Shown here: piece by piece, positions 8,653 through 17,475 of the stretch
Layout of the letters: every line of letters begins with the position of its first letter
Position numbering within the stretch: position 1 is the stretch's first letter
NCBI GenBank assembly: GCA_038748365.1
Contig: JBCDIZ010000006.1
Location: 124,001 to 188,000, forward strand
DNA length: 64,000 bases
Direction of reading: 5' to 3'
DNA from: Alterisphingorhabdus sp038748365
Lineage (GTDB): Bacteria > Pseudomonadota > Alphaproteobacteria > Sphingomonadales > Sphingomonadaceae
The notes under the pieces: generated by a model
Databases searched by the model: none
What the model was told of the DNA's origin: nothing
The model's input: the letters and a program-made list of their open reading frames with translations, nothing else
Translations under genes and position numbers: made by a program

Positions 8653-9741
8653 CTAAGCAGACGCCGCAATAGGGGCACGTTCAAACTCCAGCCTTGTCCA
8701 ATCGCCCTGATCCGCTGGTCCACGGCATGCCAGAAACTCCAGGTCCGCCGGGTTGCAAGCGATAACCGCATTGGTGGTTGCGCCGCTATTGTCCTCTTCA
8801 AAGCGGTTGATGCTCAGCCGCCCGTCAGAGCGATCGGCGAACAGCATCGACAATGATTGGACCGTATGCGCATCAGATTGCGCAAGCAGCTTCTGCATCC
8901 GCGCATAGCGGTCATGCGTGCTTTCCGATAAGCCCGATTCCAGCGCGATATTCTCCGCATCAAGACAGTGATTGGAGCGCACAAAGGCGCCATTATCTGT
9001 GGTCCGAAAAGTTGCTTTTTGCGGCGTGCGCTCCCATTCCACGGCGCGGTCCTTGTCGCCAATCCAATAGGAATGGCTACCCGCTACCGGAGCCTGCTCG
9101 ACGATTCTACTCGCCGCCTCCAGCGTCTCCTGTTTCAGCGCAAGATGCAGCAGCGAGAGATAGGGAATACCAACCTTCGCGCCCTTGGTTTTCAGGTTCG
9201 TCGTACCGACAGTAACGCCGTGCTGATTCATGCCCATCAGCGTCTGGCACCCGGCGCAGGTGACGGTCCATGTTTCCGGTCCTTCATCCGGCATCCGGTG
9301 CAGCGCGATGACATATTTGACATCCGGCCCATTCAGATCCCAGGTCTGGCCCTGCAGACTATGGCCGTTGGCGCTGATTTCCGGCGGCAACAGCGCCGCA
9401 GTACAGCCTTCATCATCCACCGCGGGCAAGGCGATAATATCGCGGACATCGGTCATATTGGCGGTGGTGTAGAGCAGCACCGGGTCAATCTCGGCGCCCT
9501 GGGCGATGCCCAGATGCTCGGCATGGCCATCCGCATCAAAACTTCGCAGCTGGTCCAGGCAAGCCGCGCCAGCATCAAACAACCGACTGGTGTCATGCCC
9601 AAACTCAGCCAGATAGGTCTCCACCGCAGACACACGATTGGCGACAAAATCGTGAATCATGTCCTTCCAATGCGCCCCATATTGACGCCCCATCTCCTCG
9701 GGCGCGCCAGTCACGGTCAGTTGCGGGAGCGTCATGCTCAT
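8653..9741 (-). CDS. C45 family autoproteolytic acyltransferase/hydrolase
   Basis: Member of the acyl-CoA:6-aminopenicillanate acyltransferase (peptidase C45, Ntn-hydrolase) family. The family self-cleaves before a Cys that becomes the N-terminal nucleophile; here the candidate is the Cys in DEGCTAALL near residue 133. Supporting segments are GQTWDLN after the nucleophile, HGVTVGTTNLK and FVRSNHC. At 362 aa the length fits an unprocessed precursor. The start MSMTLPQLTV follows GGAGACAAGAT. Members hydrolyse N-acyl or peptide amides; the substrate here is unknown. Confidence 0.87.
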   Translation of the reverse strand: MSMTLPQLTVTGAPEEMGRQYGAHWKDMIHDFVANRVSAVETYLAEFGHDTSRLFDAGAACLDQLRSFDADGHAEHLGIAQGAEIDPVLLYTTANMTDVRDIIALPAVDDEGCTAALLPPEISANGHSLQGQTWDLNGPDVKYVIALHRMPDEGPETWTVTCAGCQTLMGMNQHGVTVGTTNLKTKGAKVGIPYLSLLHLALKQETLEAASRIVEQAPVAGSHSYWIGDKDRAVEWERTPQKATFRTTDNGAFVRSNHCLDAENIALESGLSESTHDRYARMQKLLAQSDAHTVQSLSMLFADRSDGRLSINRFEEDNSGATTNAVIACNPADLEFLACRGPADQGDWTRLEFERAPIAASA

Positions 9742-9894
9742 ATCTTGTCTCCACTATGGATGGCGCCATATAGGCACTACATCGCCAAAACGCACTCCCT
9801 TTAGAGAATAGCACGCAGGTGAGGCAACTATAACATGCATTTTGCGATTGAGGCAGGATGCTATCGGAACACCCATCAAAGACCTTGCCCGCGC

Positions 9895-10743
9895 TTACAC
9901 ATATCCTTGCGATGTGATGTAAGACTGCATTGTAGCAATGCGGCTTTGGTCTGAAGGGTGGGTGGACATGAATTCCATCGGTTGACGGCTCGAGCGCTGT
10001 GTCATGCCATCCCAGAACCGAACCGCTTCATTGGCCCGGTAATTCGCATCGACCATAAAGTCTGCACCCAGCCGGTCAGCTTCATATTCATGCTTGCGCG
10101 AATAGGGCAAGATCACGCCGAAGGACACGCCTGCGCCAAATATTCCGGCGATCAATCCGCGATTTTCACTGTCCGCAAGTGCTACATTGGCAAGCGCCAT
10201 TCCGCTGCTCGCCGCCATTTGCTGGGAATAGCGCTCCGCTGCGTGGCGGCCGACGACATGGCCGACCTCATGCCCCATGACTGTCGCGATTTGGTCGTTA
10301 TTCTGCGTAACGTCGAGAAGTCCAGTGTGAAACCCGACCTTTCCGCCGGGCATTACCCATGCGTTGACGGTGTCATCATCAAAGACGGCAAACTCCCAGT
10401 TTCTCTGTGTAAGGCCGAAACCGGGAAAACGCTGATCTGCGCCGCGGACAATGCGATCACCGACAGCCTCGACCTGACGGCGCAAACCGCGATCAGAGGT
10501 CTGGCGGTTTTGTTGAAGCGCCTGCGTCCATGAAGCCGCGGCGAGCTCTTCGAGTTGAGCCTCTGAAACGAGCAACAATTGCTTGCGTCCAAGAGCGGTG
10601 TTTGTAGCGCACCCCGCAAGCCCCACTCCCGAAAACGCAATCACCGCTCCTGAAGCAAGCCCGGCGACCAAATCACGCCGCGACATCGTCACAGTCGGGC
10701 GTTTCTGGAGTTGATCTATCGCAGCGCTTCCATTCTCGCTCAT
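9895..10743 (-). CDS. M48 family zinc metalloprotease, probable Tat-type lipoprotein
   Basis: Zn-dependent endopeptidase of the M48 (HtpX/BepA/LoiP) group. It carries HEVGHVVGRHAAERYSQQM (HExxH) near residue 147 and the downstream third-ligand segment YEADRLGADFM. Unlike HtpX it has no membrane helices, so it should act in the periplasm. The export signal is unusual: about 20 residues precede MSRRDLVAG (twin-Arg motif), a hydrophobic stretch and the lipobox LAGC. The start at 10743 is preferred because GGGAG lies just upstream; an ATG five codons earlier is in frame. 282 aa; single-gene unit. Confidence 0.9.
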   Translation of the reverse strand: MSENGSAAIDQLQKRPTVTMSRRDLVAGLASGAVIAFSGVGLAGCATNTALGRKQLLLVSEAQLEELAAASWTQALQQNRQTSDRGLRRQVEAVGDRIVRGADQRFPGFGLTQRNWEFAVFDDDTVNAWVMPGGKVGFHTGLLDVTQNNDQIATVMGHEVGHVVGRHAAERYSQQMAASSGMALANVALADSENRGLIAGIFGAGVSFGVILPYSRKHEYEADRLGADFMVDANYRANEAVRFWDGMTQRSSRQPMEFMSTHPSDQSRIATMQSYITSQGYV

Positions 10744-10833
10744 CCTATGCTCCCACATCGCAAATATTATGACGAAGTTATATTATGGAGCCCGTTTCAG
10801 CAAGTTCTGGTCAGCTAAACTGGTCGAAGTGTC

Positions 10834-13080
10834 TTAGTCCCCACCTTGCTCAGTGGCTTCCTCTTCTTCCTTTATAAGACCAAGCGATGCCAGCATATAT
10901 TTCACATTCGGATCGCGGCCCGCGAAATTGCGGTAGACTACATCATAATCCATCGTCCCGCCGCGGCTGAGTACGGTTTCGCGAAGGCGCTTGCCATTGG
11001 CTCGGGTCAGGCCGCCATTGCTGAGGATATAGTCGCGGCTGTCATGGTCGAGCATCTGGGTCCACAAATAGCTGTAATAGCCCGCTGAATAGCCGGTCGA
11101 ACTGGAGAAGATGTGGTTGAAATAGGTGCTCCGATAGCGCGGCGGCACCAGTTCAACTTCAAGGCCCAGCTCCGACAAGGCGCGTTGTTCAAAAGCGGTG
11201 ACCTTTTCCGGCGTGTCGATGGCGGCGGCTTCCTCAGCAGAAAGCGAATGCCAGCGCATATCAAGCAGCGCGGCTTCCATGACTTCGCCAAAATCATAAC
11301 CCTGATTCCAGCGTGAAGCCGCCTGAATCCGTTCAAACAGCTCCATCGGCATCGGCTCACCGGTCTCTACATGCGCGGTATAGTTCTGCAGCACCTCGGG
11401 ATGCACCCGCCACATTTCATGAACCTGGGCGGGATATTCTACAAAGTCGCGCGGTGTTGCCGTACCGGACAGGCTGGCAAATTCCTGCTCGGCGAACATA
11501 CCGTGCAGGCCATGGCCGAATTCGTGGAACGCAGTGTTAGCCCAGTCGAAACTGACAAGCTGCGGCTCGCCCTCGGCAGCCTTGGGAACGTTGAGAACAT
11601 TATAGATGACCGGCTTCTGGTCGAACAGATAGGACTGTTGCACAAAGCTGCCCATCCACGCACCGCCGCGCTTGGACGGTCGTTTGAACGGATCGAAATA
11701 GAACAAGGCAAGCTCTGTGCCGTCCTCCTCTTTAATAGTATAGGTCCACACATCGGGGTGATAGGTCGGGATATCGGTACGCCGCTCAAAGGTGAGACCA
11801 TAGAGCTTGTTCGCCATATAGAAGATGCCGTCTTCCAGCACCTTTTCCAGCTGGAGATACTGCCTCACCTCATCTTCATTATAGTTGAAGCGGTCTTCAC
11901 GAACCTGATTGGCAAAGCGATACCAGTCAGAAGGCTGGACGGAGAAATCTCCGCCCTCTTCGGCGATCTCTGCATTAAGGATACCCGCTTCACGCTTTTG
12001 CGTTCCGGCAAGCGCGGGGACCATCTGCTCCATAAAGTCGAGCGCCAGCTTCGGCTCATCTGCCATATTGCGATACATGACATAGCTGGCCCAGTCCGGC
12101 TCACCGAACAACGCCGCTTTCTCTGCACGCAGCGCCGCGATCTGGGCCACGATCATGCGCGTGTCATATTCCGGATTGGTCCCGTCTGAGCGGTGCAAAC
12201 TGAGATCAAGAAAGCGTTTGCGCAGCGCGCGATTTTCGAGCTTCGGTAGCAGTGGCTGTTGCGTCGTATTTTGCAGGATGAGCGCGTATTTGCCCTCCAT
12301 CCCCAACTCGCTCGCGGCGGTGGCGGCAGAGTTGATTTCGCTATCAGACAGACCCGCGAGTTCTTCCTTTGTATCCACGATCAATGGTTGCTGGTTAGTT
12401 GCAGCACGCACCGTTTGGCTGAACTGTGTGGTCAGTGCAGAGAGTTCGCTGTTGATCGCCTTTACCCGCTCACGCTCTTCCTGCGTCAGCTCGGCACCAG
12501 CATGGACCATGCCGGTATAGCTATTTTCGAGCAGCTTTGCGCGTTCCACATTGAGGTCTAGATTATCGCGCTGATCATAGACAGCCTTGACCCGCGCGAA
12601 GAGATCGGGATTCAGGTTGATACTGGTATAGTGACCCGAAAGCTTGGGACTGATCTCGGTGTTGATCTCATCCAGCTTGTCCGTGGTGTTGGCGCCGGTA
12701 AGCATGAAGAAGACGCTGTTAATGCGGCCGAGCATGCGCCCGCTTTTTTCCAGTGCAATAATGGTGTTTTCAAAACTGGGCTCTGCCGGATTGTCGATGA
12801 TCGCTTGTACCTCGGCGTTATGGATCGCCATGGCTTGCTTATAGGCGGGAAGATAATCGTCTTCAGAAATCTGGGTGAAGTCTGGCGCCATGAACGGCAA
12901 GCTGCTCTTGGAAGCGAAATAGCCGGTCCCTTCCGGGATGGCGGCAGTATCAGCTTGCGCTTGCGAGGCATTTGCCGGGGCCGCTTGTGCAGCGGTTCCG
13001 CCACCAGCTATCAAGGCCATGGCACAAACAGAGGAAAGAAAAGGGGTGGGAGCGCGAGTGCGAATGTGATTGTGTTTCAT
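10834..13080 (-). CDS. M3 family peptidase (peptidyl-dipeptidase Dcp type), exported
   Basis: Zn metallopeptidase of the M3/thimet family releasing dipeptides from C-termini or cutting oligopeptides. At 748 aa it carries a signal peptide (residues 1-34, ending around TAAQA) and the catalytic FHEFGHGLHGMF (HEFGH) near residue 520, followed by FVEYPAQVHEMW containing the third zinc ligand. The C-terminal segment STGYSAGYYSYLW is typical of Dcp. A very strong Shine-Dalgarno (AGGAGGT) directly abuts the ATG, an unusually short spacing. The C-terminus ends in an acidic tail. Confidence 0.92.
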   Translation of the reverse strand: MKHNHIRTRAPTPFLSSVCAMALIAGGGTAAQAAPANASQAQADTAAIPEGTGYFASKSSLPFMAPDFTQISEDDYLPAYKQAMAIHNAEVQAIIDNPAEPSFENTIIALEKSGRMLGRINSVFFMLTGANTTDKLDEINTEISPKLSGHYTSINLNPDLFARVKAVYDQRDNLDLNVERAKLLENSYTGMVHAGAELTQEERERVKAINSELSALTTQFSQTVRAATNQQPLIVDTKEELAGLSDSEINSAATAASELGMEGKYALILQNTTQQPLLPKLENRALRKRFLDLSLHRSDGTNPEYDTRMIVAQIAALRAEKAALFGEPDWASYVMYRNMADEPKLALDFMEQMVPALAGTQKREAGILNAEIAEEGGDFSVQPSDWYRFANQVREDRFNYNEDEVRQYLQLEKVLEDGIFYMANKLYGLTFERRTDIPTYHPDVWTYTIKEEDGTELALFYFDPFKRPSKRGGAWMGSFVQQSYLFDQKPVIYNVLNVPKAAEGEPQLVSFDWANTAFHEFGHGLHGMFAEQEFASLSGTATPRDFVEYPAQVHEMWRVHPEVLQNYTAHVETGEPMPMELFERIQAASRWNQGYDFGEVMEAALLDMRWHSLSAEEAAAIDTPEKVTAFEQRALSELGLEVELVPPRYRSTYFNHIFSSSTGYSAGYYSYLWTQMLDHDSRDYILSNGGLTRANGKRLRETVLSRGGTMDYDVVYRNFAGRDPNVKYMLASLGLIKEEEEATEQGGD

Positions 13081-13241
13081 ACCTCCTTCTTTGCCAATTG
13101 AGGGGAAGAGGTCAATGCAAAAGCCGTGTCAGTCTGTGGTGCAATATCTACGATGCTTATTGCAAGTGCGAATCATTCCTGATAGCTGTTCGCGCAGCCT
13201 ATCACTGTTTCCTAGCCAACATCCCAGAACGGACTTTGAAA

Positions 13242-13616
13242 ATGACCATTGAGGCGAAATTCTCTGCCGCAAGCAAACTCATGTTGCTCAATTTTGCGGG
13301 CATTGTTGCCCTGCTTATCATGGAAGTTATCAAAGCGGGGGGCGATATCAGCGCTGATATCCTGATGCCGATTGCCATCTTGATGAGCATTGCAGCACTG
13401 CCGATTATCGTGACCGCCATAAGCACTGCGACATGGGCACGTTGGACCGGCATTGTTTTGACCGCACTTTGGGCGCTGTTTCACGGTTATCATATTGCAG
13501 CAGAGCATGGCCCGGCAGGTGATACCGCGGAGACGATCCTGATTGTGTTCACGATGCTCCTACCCAGTGCTCTAGCGGCATGGGTCTTGTTCACGGCAAG
13601 CAAGCGGCTAGGTTGA
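13242..13616 (+). CDS. Small integral membrane protein, unknown
   Basis: A 124-aa protein of about four hydrophobic segments (residues about 12-31, 40-60, 66-86 and 98-118) joined by short loops; no catalytic motif is visible. The start MTIEAKFSAASK follows ACTTTGAAA; a longer in-frame extension upstream is not membrane-like and was left out. It lies divergent from the M3 peptidase. I do not recognise a family. The hydrophobic pattern and codon usage make a real gene likely. Confidence 0.65.
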   Translation: MTIEAKFSAASKLMLLNFAGIVALLIMEVIKAGGDISADILMPIAILMSIAALPIIVTAISTATWARWTGIVLTALWALFHGYHIAAEHGPAGDTAETILIVFTMLLPSALAAWVLFTASKRLG

Positions 13617-13674
13617 AGCAGCAATTTCTTATTAAAGGTATCTAGACCAAGGATATTTAATCAGAACGTAGGAG

Positions 13675-13995
13675 CTAAAGCTTCGACAATCCCGACGGCG
13701 CTATACGAAGCCGTGCTATTCCAATGATATCGTCAAGTTGGACAGGTCCAATCGCCTGAGATCCCATGGAATGGGGGCTGTCCCCCGCTACATTCAACCA
13801 GCCATCATATATTGCGGTTATGCGCTTCACCATATGGGCGGGATCAGCATAACGAAATGCAATGATATCGCCGATGTTTAACGCAGCTTTTTGTGAAGCG
13901 GATAACTGACGATAGACAACATAGTCTCCGTCATTCAGCGTGGGCACCATGCTATCGCCATCGATACGCATAATGCCCCAGCCGAATAGCGGCAT
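13675..13995 (-). CDS. sodX: Nickel-SOD maturation peptidase (S26 type) SodX
   Basis: A short (106 aa) signal-peptidase-I-like serine protease. The catalytic Ser lies in IDGDSMVPTL (S15) and the catalytic Lys in HMVKRITA (K57), with VAGDSPHS and DDIIGIARLRI as further S26 boxes. It has no clear membrane anchor. Its start overlaps the sodN stop by one base (TAATG). The family normally encoded beside NiSOD removes the SodN propeptide to expose the N-terminal His that binds nickel; that role is inferred from length, motifs and position. Confidence 0.9.
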   Translation of the reverse strand: MPLFGWGIMRIDGDSMVPTLNDGDYVVYRQLSASQKAALNIGDIIAFRYADPAHMVKRITAIYDGWLNVAGDSPHSMGSQAIGPVQLDDIIGIARLRIAPSGLSKL

Positions 13996-14495
13996 TATGG
14001 CAGGATCGGATAAACCACTGGCACTGCGGGTGCATAGGGCGAGGTTTTACGCTCGGTCTCAATACCCTTGGTGTCCCAGAATTTCTCGGCAAACTGATTG
14101 ACCAGCTCGACCAGTTCTTCGGCGTCTGCGCGGTTAACGCCCTGCTTACAGGCACTGCCCTTAAGCATGATTTTGTGCGTCAAATCATGAATGTCAGGGT
14201 GCTTTTCGATCTGCGGCGCCTTGATGTAATCGCCCCAGATGATGCGGATTTCATGTTTGACCTTTTCGGCCTCTTCTTCCTTTTGCAGCGCACCGCGGGT
14301 CAGCGAATTATGCTTCTCCAGATCGCTTTTGTCGCTGGAAGCGGCATCGGCCATGATATCCATCACGCGCAGCACCGAAAGCGCCGCAATAATGGCGGTG
14401 GAAGGGTCATAGATACCGCAGGGAATGTCGCAGTGCGCGCTGGCGCGGTCGAAAGAGATGAGGCTGTCAATTTTCTTGGTAAGTGCGTGGATCAT
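13995..14495 (-). CDS. sodN: Nickel-containing superoxide dismutase SodN
   Basis: Cytoplasmic NiSOD that dismutates superoxide to peroxide and oxygen. The nickel hook HCDIPCGIYDP begins at residue 21, after a 20-residue propeptide (MIHALTKKIDSLISFDRASA) that must be removed so that His21 becomes His1. The metal ligands are that His, Cys22 and Cys26. The remaining sequence is the expected four-helix bundle; 166 aa total. Within a minus-strand cluster it follows the small His-rich membrane protein gene and precedes sodX. Confidence 0.96.
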   Translation of the reverse strand: MIHALTKKIDSLISFDRASAHCDIPCGIYDPSTAIIAALSVLRVMDIMADAASSDKSDLEKHNSLTRGALQKEEEAEKVKHEIRIIWGDYIKAPQIEKHPDIHDLTHKIMLKGSACKQGVNRADAEELVELVNQFAEKFWDTKGIETERKTSPYAPAVPVVYPILP

Positions 14496-14552
14496 GATGG
14501 AATTCCTGAAATTTGGGTTCTTCCTATAGGAATGCTGTCTTGGGCAGACGGC

Positions 14553-14750
14553 TTAGTTGCTGTTGTTCGAACGCTGCCAGAAGTAGAAGGCGGCCAGCGC
14601 AACAATTCCGGCCAGTGCAACAACTGGCTCATAAGTCCATGCAGCATGATCGCTTTCCGCATTGTGCTCATGGCCCGGATGCGCCACAGCCGCAGACAAT
14701 GCGATGGCGTTAATGCAGATCGCAGCAACAGCTTTTTCTGTTATACTCAT
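14553..14750 (-). CDS. Small His-rich single-pass membrane protein next to sodN
   Basis: A 65-aa protein: signal/hydrophobic region (residues 1-22), then a metal-ligand-rich stretch HPGHEHNAESDH (four His plus acidic residues), a second hydrophobic helix (about 43-58) and a short basic/Asn tail. A Shine-Dalgarno GAAGGA precedes the ATG. It lies 57 bases upstream of sodN on the same strand, so it is probably cotranscribed. The position and His-rich exported loop suggest binding or import of Ni (or another metal) for NiSOD, but this is inference. I do not recognise a named family. Confidence 0.7.
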   Translation of the reverse strand: MSITEKAVAAICINAIALSAAVAHPGHEHNAESDHAAWTYEPVVALAGIVALAAFYFWQRSNNSN

Positions 14751-14868
14751 GTGGGAATCCTTCGGTCTATAGTTGGAAACTCAATGGCCCCTCTCTAAAA
14801 TAGCAAAGGCTTCATGTCCAAGGCTAAAGTTGAACTGATTGACCCGAGCGGTATCGATCAGCCCCGCA

Positions 14869-16014
14869 TTATAGCCGCCAGGGCGGATAGCGCCGATTTT
14901 CTCCGGCGTGGTAAAGGCAGATGCGGTGACCGGAGGGATCGGTGGTCCATGCTTCCCGCCATTTCCACGTCTTATCCTCAGTGTTTCCATCGAATATCCA
15001 CCCGCTTTTGCGCAGCTTTTCCACAGCTTTGTCCACATCCGGAAACTCGAAATACAGCGATGCTGAAGAGGTGACGCTATCCGCCTCATGCAGCGAGAGT
15101 GTTGTGCCATTAGGCGCCTCAAAGCGTGCATATCGCGGCGGGCTGTCGACAATATGGGTAAGACCGAGCTGGGTATAAAAGGCGACAGAGGCATCATAAT
15201 CAGTGCAGTCGAGCGTTGCCTGATTGAATAACGGCCCGGGCATAACTGCATCATTGCGAACGGCGTGATGACCCATCGGGCCATTACTGGCGACAAGATC
15301 GGGGGCACTGTGCAGCGCTAGACGAACAAAATCCCGCGCCTGTGCGATCGCCGCTTGCAGATCAAGCCCCTGCCCTAACCCGACAGCTATTGCACTCGAC
15401 AGGGTGCAACCTGTGCCGTGGCTATGCGATGTATCAATGCGTGGATCGGACCAGCGCGCAATTTCGTTATCACTATTTACCAGCCGATCAATGACTTGCT
15501 CGCCTTCGCCATGGCCATCTTTGATCAGTAGCGTGAGATTGCGCCTGACTAAATCCGCCTCACCGCCCAATGCTTCCAACTCAGGCAAGTTAGGTGTAGT
15601 CAGCGTTGCCAGCGCCATCAGTTTTCCGAAAGCAGCTACGGTATCAGCATCGGCCAATATGCCGCCGCTAGTTGCAACCATCACCGGGTCAAACACTACC
15701 GGCACAGTCTTATCACCCGCTTCCAGCTTTTCCAGCCGCTCGGCGACGACTTCCACAATCGCCGCGCTACCAAGCATTCCGATCTTGATTGCATCAACGC
15801 CAAAATCGCTGACAACAGCGTCCATCTGAGCCGCGACCATGTCCGGATCGGTGGGCACCACGTCCGTCACTCCTTGCGAATTCTGCGCCGTCAATGCAGT
15901 GATTGCCGTCATCGCATAGCCGCCCATCATGATGATGGTTTTGATGTCCGCTTGTATGCCTGCACCGCCACCGTTATCCGATCCGGCGATGCTGAGCACC
16001 CGCACCGGTTGCAT
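14869..16014 (-). CDS. thiD: Hydroxymethylpyrimidine (phosphate) kinase ThiD fused to a VOC domain
   Basis: Residues 1 to about 255 are ThiD, which phosphorylates HMP and HMP-P in thiamine synthesis: SIAGSDNGGGAGIQADIKT at the start, DPVMVATSGG in the middle and SHGTGCTLSSAIA containing the anion hole and catalytic Cys. After GPMGHHAVRND, where ThiD normally ends, the same frame continues into about 120 residues of a VOC domain (TLDCTDYDASVAFYTQLGL up to ICLYHAGENRRYPPWRL). At 381 aa it is much longer than a usual 260-270 aa ThiD. The start is the ATG overlapping the glmM stop (ATGA). No break in the frame is seen at the junction. Confidence 0.9.
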   Translation of the reverse strand: MQPVRVLSIAGSDNGGGAGIQADIKTIIMMGGYAMTAITALTAQNSQGVTDVVPTDPDMVAAQMDAVVSDFGVDAIKIGMLGSAAIVEVVAERLEKLEAGDKTVPVVFDPVMVATSGGILADADTVAAFGKLMALATLTTPNLPELEALGGEADLVRRNLTLLIKDGHGEGEQVIDRLVNSDNEIARWSDPRIDTSHSHGTGCTLSSAIAVGLGQGLDLQAAIAQARDFVRLALHSAPDLVASNGPMGHHAVRNDAVMPGPLFNQATLDCTDYDASVAFYTQLGLTHIVDSPPRYARFEAPNGTTLSLHEADSVTSSASLYFEFPDVDKAVEKLRKSGWIFDGNTEDKTWKWREAWTTDPSGHRICLYHAGENRRYPPWRL

Positions 16015-17354
16015 CAGGCGGCAACCTCGGCAATCACATCGCACAGCCGGTTGACCAGCATTTCTACCTGCGCCGCATCATCGCCTTCCGCCATCACCCG
16101 GATCACCGGCTCGGTGCCCGATGCGCGGATGACGAAACGGCCATTATCACCCATTTCAGCTTCGGCCTGAACGATGGCGGATTTTACCCGTGCATCCTCC
16201 AAAGGCTTGCCGTCGTTGAAGCGGACATTTTTGAGGAGCTGTGGCACACGATCAAAGACATGCAGCAATTCGCTTGCCGGTTTGCCCGATTGTACCAACT
16301 CTGCCAGCACCTGCAGCGCCGCCGCGGTGCCATCTCCGGTAGTGCCATGGTCGAGCAGGATCATATGCCCCGATTGCTCGCCGCCAATATTGAAGTCACC
16401 ACGGCGCATTTCCTCCAGCACGTAGCGGTCGCCCACCTTGGTACGCTTCAGCCTCAGGCCCTGTTCGGCGAGATAGCGCTCCAGCCCGAGATTGGACATC
16501 ACCGTCGCGACAACCGTGCTGTTCTTTAACCGCCCATCACGCGCCCAACCGGTGGCAATCAGCGCCATGATCTGGTCGCCATCAACCTGTTCACCCTTCT
16601 CATCAACCACGATCAGCCGGTCCGCATCGCCATCCAGCGCTATGCCGATATCCGCTTTTTCCGCCACTACACGCTCCTGCAGTGCGCCAATATGGGTCGA
16701 GCCGACCTGATCATTGATATTCGTCCCATTAGGCGAAACGCCCATCGCGATCACCTCAGCTCCCAGTTCCCAAAAAGCCGAGGGCGCGACTTGATAGGCC
16801 GCGCCATGAGCGCAATCGACAACGATCTTCAACCCATCAAGCCGAACATGATAGGGCAGCGTTTTCTTGACCGCGTGGATATATCGCCCACGCGCATCTT
16901 CGATACGCCGGGCACGGCCAATATCAGGTGCATCGGCCAGATCAGGGACTTCCGTCATCAGCGCCTCAATACGCGCTTCGTCATCATCAGAAAGCTTGAA
17001 ACCATCCGGGCCAAACAGCTTGATTCCATTATCCTCATAAAGATTATGGCTGGCCGAGATCATAACGCCGAGATCAGCCCGCATCTCGCGCGTAAGCAAG
17101 GCAATGGCAGGGGTCGGCATTGGCCCGACCTGAATCACATCCATGCCGACACTGGTAAAGCCAGCAACCAGCGCAGACTCCATCATATAACCGGAAAGCC
17201 TTGTATCCTTGCCGATGATCACCCGATGACGATGTGTCCCGCGCTGGAAATGCTTGCCCGCCGCCATGCCTATCCGCATCGCGGTGTCAGCAGTCATTAC
17301 CCCGGCATTGGTTCGGCCTCTTATACCGTCAGTCCCAAAAAACGCTCTACTCAC
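16014..17354 (-). CDS. glmM: Phosphoglucosamine mutase GlmM
   Basis: Interconverts glucosamine-6-phosphate and glucosamine-1-phosphate for UDP-GlcNAc, hence peptidoglycan and LPS. 446 aa, normal length. It has MSRAFFGTDGIRGRTN at the N-terminus, the phosphoserine loop ISASHNLYEDNG (near residue 100), metal-binding DGDADR (near 243) and the sugar-binding EQSGHM, and ends with the phosphate-binding RASGTEPVIRVM. It is the first gene of the minus-strand cluster and is coupled to thiD by an ATGA overlap. Confidence 0.97.
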   Translation of the reverse strand: MSRAFFGTDGIRGRTNAGVMTADTAMRIGMAAGKHFQRGTHRHRVIIGKDTRLSGYMMESALVAGFTSVGMDVIQVGPMPTPAIALLTREMRADLGVMISASHNLYEDNGIKLFGPDGFKLSDDDEARIEALMTEVPDLADAPDIGRARRIEDARGRYIHAVKKTLPYHVRLDGLKIVVDCAHGAAYQVAPSAFWELGAEVIAMGVSPNGTNINDQVGSTHIGALQERVVAEKADIGIALDGDADRLIVVDEKGEQVDGDQIMALIATGWARDGRLKNSTVVATVMSNLGLERYLAEQGLRLKRTKVGDRYVLEEMRRGDFNIGGEQSGHMILLDHGTTGDGTAAALQVLAELVQSGKPASELLHVFDRVPQLLKNVRFNDGKPLEDARVKSAIVQAEAEMGDNGRFVIRASGTEPVIRVMAEGDDAAQVEMLVNRLCDVIAEVAA

Positions 17355-17475
17355 TAAAGCTACCCTTACACCCTGATATATTTACATCGTTGCGGATTAG
17401 ACCGCTTCTGGCCTAGGATAAAGGCCTTTCACAACGACCCGTCGTATCAATCCGCATCTTCATCACCGGTAATTC

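Noticed and set aside
11371..12189. Long plus-strand ORF opposite the M3 peptidase gene
   Set aside because: Antisense shadow of a clear peptidase gene; no motif or ribosome-binding site. Similar long antisense ORFs elsewhere (for example 8968-9804 and 51592-52734) were dropped for the same reason.
14781..15308. Minus-strand ORF overlapping the VOC part of thiD
   Set aside because: Different frame from a domain with clear VOC signatures; composition is that of a shadow frame, with no family resemblance.
17355..17475. Possible glycine riboswitch before the AGCS symporter
   Set aside because: No conserved glycine-aptamer blocks were found in the 120-base leader.
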